Positions 8,015 through 15,119 of a stretch of DNA of 26,772 nucleotides are shown one piece after another (positions within the stretch are counted from its first letter, which is position 1; each line of letters opens with the position of its first letter). A model generated the notes under the pieces. The model ran no database searches. It was given only the letters and a program-made list of their open reading frames with translations, and was not told where the DNA came from. The stretch comes from CAZVAR01 sp964625225 (GTDB lineage: Bacteria > Pseudomonadota > Alphaproteobacteria > JAJUGE01). Both the position numbers and the translations under genes were made by a program. The DNA lies in NCBI GenBank assembly GCA_964625225.1, contig CAZVAR010000034.1:1-26772 (forward strand), written 5' to 3'.

Positions 8015-9319
8015 ATGGATGACGCCTCTCCATCCGATCCGACCTTCGATCCGGCCCTGAGGGATTGGACGGTCGGGCTGTTCGAGGATTTGCGCCGCCT
8101 GTCGTTCGACGGCGTCGGCATCAGCCGTGCGACCTATGGCGAAGGCGAGAGCCGGGCGATGGCGCTGGTTGCCGAGGCGGCGCGCGGCGAGGGGCTGGCG
8201 GTCGACTACGACGCGGCGGCCAATCTGATCGTCATGCTGCCGGGCGAGCGGCCGGATCTGCCCTTTGCGGCCTGCGGCTCGCATCTCGATTCGGTGCCGC
8301 AGGGCGGCAATTTCGACGGGGCCGCAGGGGTCCTCGCCGGGCTGATGGGGCTGGTGAAGCTCAAGCGGGCGGCGATCGTGCCGCCGCGCACGCTGAAGGT
8401 CTACGTGCTGCGAGGCGAGGAGAGCGCCTGGTTCGGCAAGTGCTATCTCGGCTCGACGGCGCTGTTCGGGAAATTCGATCCGGCGGATTTCGACCTGAAG
8501 CAGAGCGGGAGCGGGCGGACGCTGGCCGAATGCATGACGGCGTCCGGTGCGGACATCGAGCGGTTGCGGCGGGGTGAGCCGCTGGTTCGGCCCGCCGACA
8601 TGGCCTGCTTCGTCGAGCTGCACATCGAGCAGGGGCCGGTGATGGTGGCACGCGGCCTTCCGGTCGGCATCGTCACCGGCATCCGCGGCAATGTACGGTA
8701 CCCGAACGCCGTCTGCCGCGGTGAGGCGGCGCATTCGGGCGCGGTCCCGCGCTGGCTGCGGCGGGACGCGGTGTTCGCGACCTCGGAGTTCATCACCCGC
8801 CTCGACCGCCACTGGGAAGTCCTGCTGGAGCAGGGCCAGGACTTGGTGCTCACGCTGGGCATCCTCGGCACCAACCCGGCGGAGCATGCGATGAGCCGCG
8901 TGCCGGGCGAGGTGCGCTTCAGCCTGGAATGGCGGAGTCAGTCGCCGGAGGTGCTCGAGGGCTTCGGCGGCGTGGTGCGCGAAGAGGCGGCGGCGGTGGC
9001 GCGTGCGCGGGGCGTCTCCTTCGAGTTCGGTCCGGCGGTGCCGACGCCGCCCGCGGTGATGGACCCGCGGCTGGTCGCCCATCTGGCCTCCGTGTGCCGG
9101 GCGCGCGGCATCCCGTACGAGCTGCTGCCCTCGGGCGCCGGCCACGATGCGGCGATCTTCGCCAATGAGGGGGTGCCGACCGCGATGATCTTCGTGCGCA
9201 ACGAGCACGGCTCGCACAATCCGCGCGAGGCGATGGACTATGACGACTTCTTCCTCGGTGCCGAGGTGCTCCTGCACGGCCTACTGACGGCAGGGGAGGC
9301 CGTGGGAGAAGGGCGGTGA
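8015..9319 (+). CDS. M20-family amidohydrolase, hydantoinase/N-carbamoylase (allantoate amidohydrolase-like) type
   Basis: 434 residues, typical for the allantoate amidohydrolase/N-carbamoyl-amino-acid hydrolase group. Metal ligands are visible: His90 and Asp101 in SHLDSVPQGGNFDG, the Glu pair at 135-136 (RGEES), His203 in LHIEQGP and the late His in EHGSHNP. SGAGHDA is the family's C-terminal active-site loop. Reaction class: hydrolysis of an N-carbamoyl or ureido amide, releasing ammonia and CO2 or an amino acid, in the cytoplasm. I chose ATG 8015 because the preceding GTG-led residues are not family-like. EEsaWF replaces the usual EEGxRF, a small deviation near the metal site that may change substrate choice. 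A pyrE-like gene follows, separated by a repeat element. Confidence 0.88.
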   Translation: MDDASPSDPTFDPALRDWTVGLFEDLRRLSFDGVGISRATYGEGESRAMALVAEAARGEGLAVDYDAAANLIVMLPGERPDLPFAACGSHLDSVPQGGNFDGAAGVLAGLMGLVKLKRAAIVPPRTLKVYVLRGEESAWFGKCYLGSTALFGKFDPADFDLKQSGSGRTLAECMTASGADIERLRRGEPLVRPADMACFVELHIEQGPVMVARGLPVGIVTGIRGNVRYPNAVCRGEAAHSGAVPRWLRRDAVFATSEFITRLDRHWEVLLEQGQDLVLTLGILGTNPAEHAMSRVPGEVRFSLEWRSQSPEVLEGFGGVVREEAAAVARARGVSFEFGPAVPTPPAVMDPRLVAHLASVCRARGIPYELLPSGAGHDAAIFANEGVPTAMIFVRNEHGSHNPREAMDYDDFFLGAEVLLHGLLTAGEAVGEGR

Positions 9320-9350
9320 TGCACGGATTCCCGAATCACGTCATCCTCTT

Positions 9351-9519
9351 GTCACCCCGGACGAGCCGGCGGGGTCCGACCCGGCGGCGGAGGTCCGGGG
9401 TCCATGCCCGAGGCTCTTCGCCTGCACCGGCAGGGGCGCGGAGCCGACTCTCCCCCGTACGCCCGGGCGCCGCCGCTCAGGCCCGGAGGCCCAATAGCCC
9501 GGCCGGCGTCCGGAATGAC
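9351..9519. repeat. REP/MITE-like palindromic element with terminal inverted repeats
   Basis: Starts GTCACCCCGGACGAGCCGGC and ends GCCGGCGTCCGGAATGAC. The reverse complement of the end, GTCATTCCGGACGCCGGC, matches the start with few differences. The interior has further GC-rich self-complementary parts (for example CCTGC-ACCG-GCAGG). This GTCATTCCGGACG terminus resembles short dispersed repeats known from many alphaproteobacterial genomes. It fills nearly the whole gap between the M20 gene and pyrE and ends one base before the pyrE ribosome site. I see no second copy in this window. Confidence 0.6.
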
Positions 9520-9520
9520 G

Positions 9521-9526
9521 AGGAGG
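9521..9526 (+). promoter_or_regulatory. Shine-Dalgarno site that decides the pyrE start
   Basis: AGGAGG lies one base before ATG 9528 but seven bases before GTG 9534. The spacing strongly favours initiation at GTG 9534. Confidence 0.7.
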
Positions 9527-9533
9527 CATGGCC

Positions 9534-10226
9534 GTGAACACGCTCGCTCCCCACGCGGACTTCGCCGATCAGGCGGCCCAGATCCTGCTCGATACGCGCT
9601 CGGTCCTGTTTCGGCCGCAGGAGCCGTTCTTCTTCTCGTCCGGCTGGGCCAGTCCGGTGTTCGTGGACTGTAAGCGGCTGATCTCGTTCCCGCTCGCGCG
9701 CAACGCCCTGATCGAGCTGTCGATCCGGAACATCTTGGCGACCGTCGGCTACGAGGCCTTCGACGCGATTGCCGGCGGTGAGGTCGCCGGCGTGCCCTTC
9801 GCCGCGATGATCGCCGACCGGTTGCACCTGCCGCTGGTGATCGTGCGCAAGCAGGCGATGGGGTTCGGGCCGTCGGCCCAAATCGAGGGCGTGTTACCGG
9901 CGGGCCGGCGGGTCCTGCTGGTCGACGACCTCACCACCGACGGCCGCAGCAAAGCGGTATTCTGCAACGGCCTGCGCAAGGCCGGGGCCGAGGTGGCGCA
10001 CGCCTTCGTGATCTTCCGCTACGGCATCTTCGACACGGTGGTGCGTGATCTCGATGCGATGGGCGTGTCGTTGTTCGCGCTCGCTACTTGGGCCGACGTG
10101 TTGCGGGTGGCGCGTCGGCGCGGGGATCTGGGGCCGGAGGTGCTGGACGTGATCGAAGCCTATGTGGCCGATCCGGTCCGTTGGTCGAAGGCACACGGTG
10201 GGATCGGGGGGATCGGAGGCTCCTGA
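9534..10226 (+). CDS. pyrE: Orotate phosphoribosyltransferase (PyrE)
   Basis: 230 residues from GTG 9534 (232 from ATG 9528). Visible: FxxSSGWASPVFVDCK near the N terminus (orotate-binding region), IAGGEVAGVPFA, VRKQAMGFG, and the PRPP-binding loop VLLVDDLTTDG followed by AGAEV. These are the diagnostic OPRT blocks; the enzyme joins orotate and PRPP to make OMP in pyrimidine synthesis. The C terminus ends in a short Gly/Ile repeat (GGIGGIGG) and is slightly extended. It follows an M20 ureido-amidohydrolase rather than other pyr genes, so it could be an isolated housekeeping pyrE or part of a pyrimidine/hydantoin salvage group. It converges on the alpha/beta hydrolase gene with a 14-base gap. 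Confidence 0.9.
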   Translation: MNTLAPHADFADQAAQILLDTRSVLFRPQEPFFFSSGWASPVFVDCKRLISFPLARNALIELSIRNILATVGYEAFDAIAGGEVAGVPFAAMIADRLHLPLVIVRKQAMGFGPSAQIEGVLPAGRRVLLVDDLTTDGRSKAVFCNGLRKAGAEVAHAFVIFRYGIFDTVVRDLDAMGVSLFALATWADVLRVARRRGDLGPEVLDVIEAYVADPVRWSKAHGGIGGIGGS

Positions 10227-10240
10227 CCGCCGCGCCGGCC

Positions 10241-11044
10241 CTATCGGAGGAAGCCCCGCACGATCTCGGCAACCCTGTCCGGTTGATCGAGGTCGGCGAG
10301 GTGGCCCGCAGCCTCGATCCGCTGCGCCGTGGTCTCGCCGCCGATCGCGTCGGCCATCCGCCGCGCATAACTGAACGGCATGACCCGATCCTCCGCGCCC
10401 CACAGCAATAGGGTTGGCGCCGCGATCCGGGGCAGGCGCTTGACGAGGCGCGTGTCGCCGACCGGCCAGAGATAGCGGGCGGCCGCTTCCGCCGCCCGGG
10501 TCTGTTCGAGCGGCCACTCGACCGAGTTGGCGCCCTCGGGCGGCGCCTTGAGCCAGGCCCATGTCTCGGGGTTCGAGCAGAGCAAGGTGGGAAGCTCCGG
10601 CGGGCGCTGGGCGAAAATGTCGGCGGACGGCTCGGCTTCGTCGAACAGGCCGAACGGGGCGATCAGGACGAGGCGCCGGACCAGGTGCGGGAATATGGCC
10701 GCCATCTCCGCCGCCAGTGCGCCGCCGACCGAGACGCCGATCAGATCGGCCCTCTCCATGCCGGCCCCGCGCAGCAGGTCGTGCGTGGCCAGTACCCAAT
10801 CGAGATGGCTGTCGAGCGCGTCGTGGCCAAGGCCGCCGGGGAAGCCGGGCGGCGAAACGGCGACGACCTCGCGGCTCTCCGCCATCGCATCGAGGAAGGG
10901 CGTCCATTTCGGCAGGCCGCCGAAGCCGGGCAGATAGTAGACCGGCTCGCCGCGGCCCTTGCGCCAGACGCGGCAGGGGCTGCCGTTCACCTGGACATTG
11001 GTCTCGGTGACGTCGTCGGGCTTGATGGTCCAGGTGGGGGTCAT
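10241..11044 (-). CDS. Alpha/beta-fold hydrolase
   Basis: 267 residues from ATG 11044; an upstream ATG at 11095 would add 17 poorly conserved-looking residues. Visible: YLPGFGG (oxyanion-hole HG-like position), nucleophile elbow GVSVGG with the catalytic Ser, an Asp in the LLLWGAEDRVMP strand, and the late AGHLADLD His. The triad is therefore complete. Such enzymes hydrolyse esters, lactones or C-C bonds; substrate not readable. It lies downstream of, and probably in one unit with, the LLM flavin oxidoreductase, a pairing seen in oxidative degradation clusters. Neither candidate start has a strong ribosome site. Confidence 0.85.
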   Translation of the reverse strand: MTPTWTIKPDDVTETNVQVNGSPCRVWRKGRGEPVYYLPGFGGLPKWTPFLDAMAESREVVAVSPPGFPGGLGHDALDSHLDWVLATHDLLRGAGMERADLIGVSVGGALAAEMAAIFPHLVRRLVLIAPFGLFDEAEPSADIFAQRPPELPTLLCSNPETWAWLKAPPEGANSVEWPLEQTRAAEAAARYLWPVGDTRLVKRLPRIAAPTLLLWGAEDRVMPFSYARRMADAIGGETTAQRIEAAGHLADLDQPDRVAEIVRGFLR

Positions 11045-11150
11045 GCGATCGCGGCTCGTGTTGGAGTGCGGGGTCTTCGGACCCGTCATTGGCATTCCGG
11101 CGCGGCGGACGGACGGACCCGACGGTCTGCGCTCCAGCCGCCTACGCCGC

Positions 11151-12419
11151 CTACTCCGCGGCGCCCGCCATGAAGGGCTGTGGCAGCGTACGTTCGGCGG
11201 CCGCCATCGGCTGCGGCCACCAGCGGTCCTCCCATTCGCTGAAGAGCTCCGCGAGCTGCGGCTTCACCTGCTCGGCGAACAGGCGCGTATTGTACATGGT
11301 CAGATCCTTGCTCATGTTGCCGAACTGCAGCAGGAGCATGAGGTGGCCGACATGGAGGTTGCGCGCGACCTCCTTCAGGCGGTCCGCTACCTCGTCCGGC
11401 GTGCCAACGATGACATAGCCGGCCTTGAGGATGTCGTCGAACTTCCGCGCATTCCTGCGCACCTTGGAGACCTCCTGGGCGAACTGGCTGGAGGCCTTGC
11501 CGACCTGGCTTTCGAGGCCGGCGCGGATGGTCGCCTCGGTCGTGTAGCCGGGCGGGTTCGCGTAGCGGATGTCGAAGTGCAGGCAGCGGTCGTAGAAATA
11601 CTCGGCCGGCTCCTTGTAGAGCTTCATCGCCTCTTCGTGGGTCTCGGCTACGCCGACGAACTGGAGGAAGCCGGCGCGGTACGGATTCCGGTCCTTGCCG
11701 AGACGCTCCATCTCCTTCCAGAAGCCCTTCATCGTGGCTTCGCCGGCCTTGTAGCCGTAATAGGAGAGGTAGGAATAGACGTAGTCCATCTGCGCACACC
11801 ACTGCCAGGTCTCGACCGATCCGCCGCCCGGAATCCAGACCGGTGGGTGCGGCTTCTGCACCGGACGCGGCCAGATGTTGACGTAGCGCTGCTGGTTGAA
11901 GCGACCGTTGAAGGTGAACGGTTCGGCTTCCGTCCAGGCGCGCATGACGAGATCGTGCGCCTCGAGATAGCGCGCCCGCAGCATGCTCGGGTTCTGGCCA
12001 TAGGCGAAGCACGTGTCCATCGGCGTGCCGACCGGAAACCCGGCGATCAGCCGCCCGCCGGAGATGCAGTCGAGCATCGCGAACTCCTCGGCGACCCGCG
12101 TCGGCGGGTTGTAGAGGGCGAGGCTGTTGCCCATGACGCAGATCGCCGTATCCGTCGTCCGACGCGCCAGTGAGGCGGCGATCAGGTTCGGCGACGGCAT
12201 GATCCCGTAGCCGTTGGAATGGTGCTCGTTGACGCAGATCGCATCGAAGCCGCATGCGGCTGCGTGCTCGAGCTCGTCCATGAACTCGTTGTACATGCGA
12301 TGGGCGCGGCGGGGGTCGAACAGCTTCGGGTCGATATCGACCCAGACGCTCGGGTTCTTCTCGCGGAAGTCGTCGGGAAGCTCCGTGTAGGGCATCAGAT
12401 GGAACCAGAGCAGCTTCAT
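11151..12419 (-). CDS. LLM-class (luciferase-like) flavin-dependent oxidoreductase
   Basis: 422 residues. The bacterial-luciferase-like TIM-barrel pattern is clear: FDAICVNEHHS near residue 60, a MGNSLALYNPPTRVAEEFAMLDCISGGRLIAGF block, and a C-terminal VGTPDEVADRL segment. These enzymes use reduced FMN, supplied by a separate reductase, to oxidise organic substrates. I start at ATG 12419 (GAGGGA eight bases upstream); the frame stays open 51 codons further but those residues are Arg/Pro-rich and not family-like. The C terminus is about 40 residues longer than small LLM proteins and rich in Trp/Pro. The alpha/beta hydrolase follows on the same strand. Confidence 0.9.
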   Translation of the reverse strand: MKLLWFHLMPYTELPDDFREKNPSVWVDIDPKLFDPRRAHRMYNEFMDELEHAAACGFDAICVNEHHSNGYGIMPSPNLIAASLARRTTDTAICVMGNSLALYNPPTRVAEEFAMLDCISGGRLIAGFPVGTPMDTCFAYGQNPSMLRARYLEAHDLVMRAWTEAEPFTFNGRFNQQRYVNIWPRPVQKPHPPVWIPGGGSVETWQWCAQMDYVYSYLSYYGYKAGEATMKGFWKEMERLGKDRNPYRAGFLQFVGVAETHEEAMKLYKEPAEYFYDRCLHFDIRYANPPGYTTEATIRAGLESQVGKASSQFAQEVSKVRRNARKFDDILKAGYVIVGTPDEVADRLKEVARNLHVGHLMLLLQFGNMSKDLTMYNTRLFAEQVKPQLAELFSEWEDRWWPQPMAAAERTLPQPFMAGAAE

Positions 12420-12804
12420 CGCGACGTTCCCTCTGCGGCGCATGTCCGGACGAAAGGGTAAGCGAAGAGCAGGGGATTGGCCAAGCCGGCTCGGCTGCTT
12501 CGAGGGAATGGTGGCAGCGAATCTCGGGCGAGCACGATAAGGTGGGCCGCTCTTGTGGCAGAATTTCCACACTTTCGGGCGAATTTTGGCAAGAAGTGCC
12601 GCGTGAATTCTTGCGCGGCAACTTACCTTCCGTTTACCATAACGCGGCTTTCGGTCAATTTGGTTCCGCGGCGGTGCGGGCTGGCGGGCGCATAGGGGAA
12701 CCGCCGGTCGGGTTAGTACCCAAGCGCCTTGGGCGATCGGCCGGCAGGTGTGTCAGTTTGCGGAGGGGCGAAGACGCCCGCCGAGTAGGCTTGGAGGCAG
12801 GGGA
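12420..12804. other. Intergenic region between divergent LLM and GNAT-like genes
   Basis: 385 bases without a convincing gene. The middle part (about 12550-12670) is clearly more AT-rich than its surroundings and holds several short inverted repeats, listed separately. The right end holds CCAAG-CGC-CTTGG (12720-12732) and the ribosome site GGAGG at 12793-12797. It should carry promoters for both flanking genes. Confidence 0.6.
12554..12620. promoter_or_regulatory. Cluster of short inverted repeats in divergent promoter region
   Basis: Three elements in 67 bases: TGTGG-N8-CCACA (12554-12571), TTGGCA-N5-TGCC (about 12586-12600) and the stem TGCCGCG / CGCGGCA (12597-12603, 12614-12620) with a 10-base loop. 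The first two have the size and spacing of operator sites for dimeric regulators. They lie 135-200 bases from the LLM start and 185-250 bases from the GNAT start. Which gene they serve is not clear. Confidence 0.35.
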
Positions 12805-13560
12805 ATGGAGGTTCCAGAGCAAGTCAGGTTACCCGATGCCGTGACGGTGCGCCATGGGCCGGTGCAGTTGCTGTCGCGGTTCTTTCTCGCGGCCGATCAG
12901 TATGTAAGGGACCGCGGCGTCCGATTGGTCGTGCGCTACGACATGGATGAACTGCTGCGGCTCAATAAGGCGCGCACCGAGGACGGGACTTGGTATCCGC
13001 TTCCGGGTGCCTTCAATCCGGCTCTCAATACGTTCGCGCCAGGCAGTGTGTATTGGGTCTGCGGCCTGGACGAGAACGGTGAGATCGCCGTCGCGCAATC
13101 GGCACGGCGGTACGACTGGCCGGACTCATCCATGTGTGATCACGGCAGCGAGTTGCTGTACGGTGATCTCGGGGAACCCAGACCGTGTTACTTCGACTGC
13201 CCGCCAGCGCGTCTCGTCCGCGGCACGGTATCGTTCTCCGGCGCCCTCTGGATTCGGCCGGATTTTCGGCGGCGCGGGCTCGGCGGCATCGTCGCGCAGA
13301 TCTCGCGGACTTACGCGCTCGCCACCTGGGGTACGGACTGGCTGACTTCACTGCTGCAGCGCCACCAGCTCAATCAAGGGCTGCATTTGGCCTATGGCTT
13401 CACCGAGGCCACGTTCAGCATCAAATATCCGGGCTCACCTTGGGGCGATCTCGACTTCGCACTCCTGCGCCAGCATCCGCTGGAGTTGGTGGCTTTCGCG
13501 GAGAGCTTCGTCGTCTCAGGTCGGCGCTTGGCCCCAGCCGCCGATACCGCTGCTGCCTGA
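12805..13560 (+). CDS. GNAT-like acyltransferase-fold protein, function unknown
   Basis: 251 residues. A strong ribosome site GGAGG seven bases before ATG 12805 fixes the start. The only recognisable motif is RPDFRRRGLGG at 151-161, the acyl-CoA pyrophosphate-binding R/Q-x-x-G-x-G/A signature of GNAT enzymes, preceded by a beta strand (GALWI) as in that fold. The first 140 residues do not resemble common acetyltransferases; they are rich in Tyr/Trp and include a CDHGSE and a CYFDCPP segment. It has no membrane segment or signal peptide. Its 3' end overlaps the convergent PAS-like gene by 45 bases. It could acylate a small molecule or protein; I do not recognise the family. Confidence 0.7.
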   Translation: MEVPEQVRLPDAVTVRHGPVQLLSRFFLAADQYVRDRGVRLVVRYDMDELLRLNKARTEDGTWYPLPGAFNPALNTFAPGSVYWVCGLDENGEIAVAQSARRYDWPDSSMCDHGSELLYGDLGEPRPCYFDCPPARLVRGTVSFSGALWIRPDFRRRGLGGIVAQISRTYALATWGTDWLTSLLQRHQLNQGLHLAYGFTEATFSIKYPGSPWGDLDFALLRQHPLELVAFAESFVVSGRRLAPAADTAAA

Positions 13561-14514
13561 TCGCTCTCCGGTCACGGTCGGGCCGACAGGGCTGTTCTCG
13601 TTCGCCACGGTCGTTCGCTCCTCTGCAAGCAGGACCGAGGCGCAGGTGATAAGCTGGGAGCCGGAGGCGGAGCGCCACGGCAGCAGCAGCCTCTCGTATC
13701 GGACCGAGCGAACTTGGTCGCTCGAATGGCGGACCCTCGCCTCGATGCAATCGAGGCGGGGGCGTTCGCTTTCGAGGAAGGCTGCATATTGGGAGCCAAC
13801 CCATTCTCCGTAAGCCCGGTCCGGCTGGTCTGTCACCGGCCGACCGATGAGTTCACCCATCGTGGCCTCATCGTAGACCTGGACCCCGCTGCCGATGAAG
13901 CTGAAGCGCAGCGGTTCGCCAGGGCCCGCCCTAGTCAGAATCACCAGCTTGGGAAAGAAGCCGAAGCGCTGGAGGAAGGGAAGGGTCGTCTCGTTGAACT
14001 GGCCGAATGACACCCGCCATTTCTGAATGAGCGGCTTGAACGGGTTGCCGTGATCCTCCACGGCATCGCTGACTGTGATCGGCTCGGCGTGGAAGGTGAC
14101 CCGTTCGGCCGGTTTGGTGGCGGCACAGAGCATGACGAGGCGATGCAGCAACGCGGGGTCGTTGGGCCAAATCTCGCGCTTCCACTCATCGTCTAAATAG
14201 TCGAGCTCGATTTCTTCGAGAGATCGCTCTGCTAAGTAGCGGCAGACCTCCTCGACGGCCTGGCCGGTCACCAAGTCGGGCCGCAGGCGAATGCGCAGGC
14301 GGTCGCGACTGAGCCGGCTTATCGCGACGAAGCCCATGTTACGAACTGCATAGTCCCCGGCGTCGAAATCGGGATTACGATAGCCGATGCGCTCGTAAAA
14401 CGGCGCAGTACCGGGAACCAGCAGTTCCCCTTCCGGCGAAATACATAAGGTCCCAACCCGTGGTTCGAGGGGAGAGGTCAGACTCCGGCCAGGCATATCG
14501 ATGACGAAACTCAT
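13516..14514 (-). CDS. PAS_5-like domain protein, function unknown
   Basis: 332 residues from ATG 14514; open frame extends to TTG 14637 with another ATG at 14568. The TATAAA on this strand at 14585-14590 would put the TTG upstream of the transcript, so one of the ATGs is preferred. The C-terminal part (about 195-300) has the pattern of the alphaproteobacterial PAS_5 family: PLRFSFIGSGVQVYD, GELIGRPV, then YERLLLPW and an ITCASVL strand. The N-terminal 180 residues look like a second globular domain without a motif I know. No output domain (kinase, GGDEF, HTH) is present. The unusual Gly/Ser-rich C-terminal tail is the part encoded opposite the GNAT-like gene. Confidence 0.65.
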   Translation of the reverse strand: MSFVIDMPGRSLTSPLEPRVGTLCISPEGELLVPGTAPFYERIGYRNPDFDAGDYAVRNMGFVAISRLSRDRLRIRLRPDLVTGQAVEEVCRYLAERSLEEIELDYLDDEWKREIWPNDPALLHRLVMLCAATKPAERVTFHAEPITVSDAVEDHGNPFKPLIQKWRVSFGQFNETTLPFLQRFGFFPKLVILTRAGPGEPLRFSFIGSGVQVYDEATMGELIGRPVTDQPDRAYGEWVGSQYAAFLESERPRLDCIEARVRHSSDQVRSVRYERLLLPWRSASGSQLITCASVLLAEERTTVANENSPVGPTVTGERSGSSGIGGWGQAPT

Positions 14515-14584
14515 CCACGGGACTCGCCGGTCAGGGGCAGCGGTATCACGACACCAGAGTTGGACCATAACGGTTGATAAGGTG

Positions 14585-14590
14585 TTTATA
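14585..14590 (-). promoter_or_regulatory. Possible -10 box for the PAS-like gene
   Basis: TATAAA on the minus strand in an otherwise GC-rich region, about 70 bases before ATG 14514 and 17 before ATG 14568. No convincing -35 element. Confidence 0.3.
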
Positions 14591-14780
14591 TTGAGCCCGC
14601 TCCGAATCCAGGTTTGCGGGGGCCTTGCCTTGAGCAACGGAACTAGAGTGCTTGTCGGCTCGTTGTAGCGCTCATCGGTTCGCTGTCGGGTGGGTGGTGA
14701 AACGGTCCGCCGGCGCGGTGGCCTGCTCCGATGATGGTTCGCCGCCGTGCTCGACTATCGACGCTGTGAGAGAGCGCGCC

Positions 14781-15032
14781 ATGCAATACACCGTCGGGAT
14801 GAACCGGGAGGGCAGGTCGGATCAGGTCGCGGTCGATGCGGACGATGCGCTGGCGGCGGCATTGCGGGTGAAGGAGCGGTTCCCGGACGCGATGATCACC
14901 TATGTGCGAAAGCGCAACGAACGGGGGGATCGGCGCCATCCGCATCTCGACGTTTCGGAGGCGAAGCGGAGCGCCCGGCGGCCGCTCCGGTCCCCCGGAC
15001 AAGAAGCGCACCCGGCGCCGAAAGCAGAGTAG
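14781..15032 (+). CDS. Small conserved-looking hypothetical protein
   Basis: 83 residues from ATG 14781, preceded by GAGAG at a fitting distance. The first 60 residues look structured: a beta strand MQYTVGM, an Ala-rich helix with DDALAAALRVKERFP, then ITYVRKRNERGDRRHPH. The last 25 residues are basic and Pro-rich, probably disordered. No domain is recognised. An upstream in-frame ATG at 14652 exists but its residues look random. It lies 87 bases before the L,D-transpeptidase gene on the same strand. A nucleic-acid-binding role is conceivable from the basic charge, but that is a guess. Confidence 0.6.
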   Translation: MQYTVGMNREGRSDQVAVDADDALAAALRVKERFPDAMITYVRKRNERGDRRHPHLDVSEAKRSARRPLRSPGQEAHPAPKAE

Positions 15033-15119
15033 GGTCAAGCCGTTAACGGATTTGCGCTTGGAACTTCTCGTCGCCGCAGCGGTTTTCGACAGACCATGAT
15101 TCGACGAGGGGTTAGGGAT

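Noticed and set aside
7687..8121. Possible decayed gene in the CoxL/M20 intergenic region
   Set aside because: None of the frames on either strand shows a recognisable family fragment; treated as non-coding.
9404..9673. Small plus-strand frame inside the repeat element running into pyrE
   Set aside because: Lies within a palindromic repeat and is out of frame with pyrE; no coding signature.
10186..10226. GGGATC-type short tandem repeat at the end of pyrE
   Set aside because: Only about three imperfect units, coding for a Gly/Ile tail; too short to call a functional repeat.
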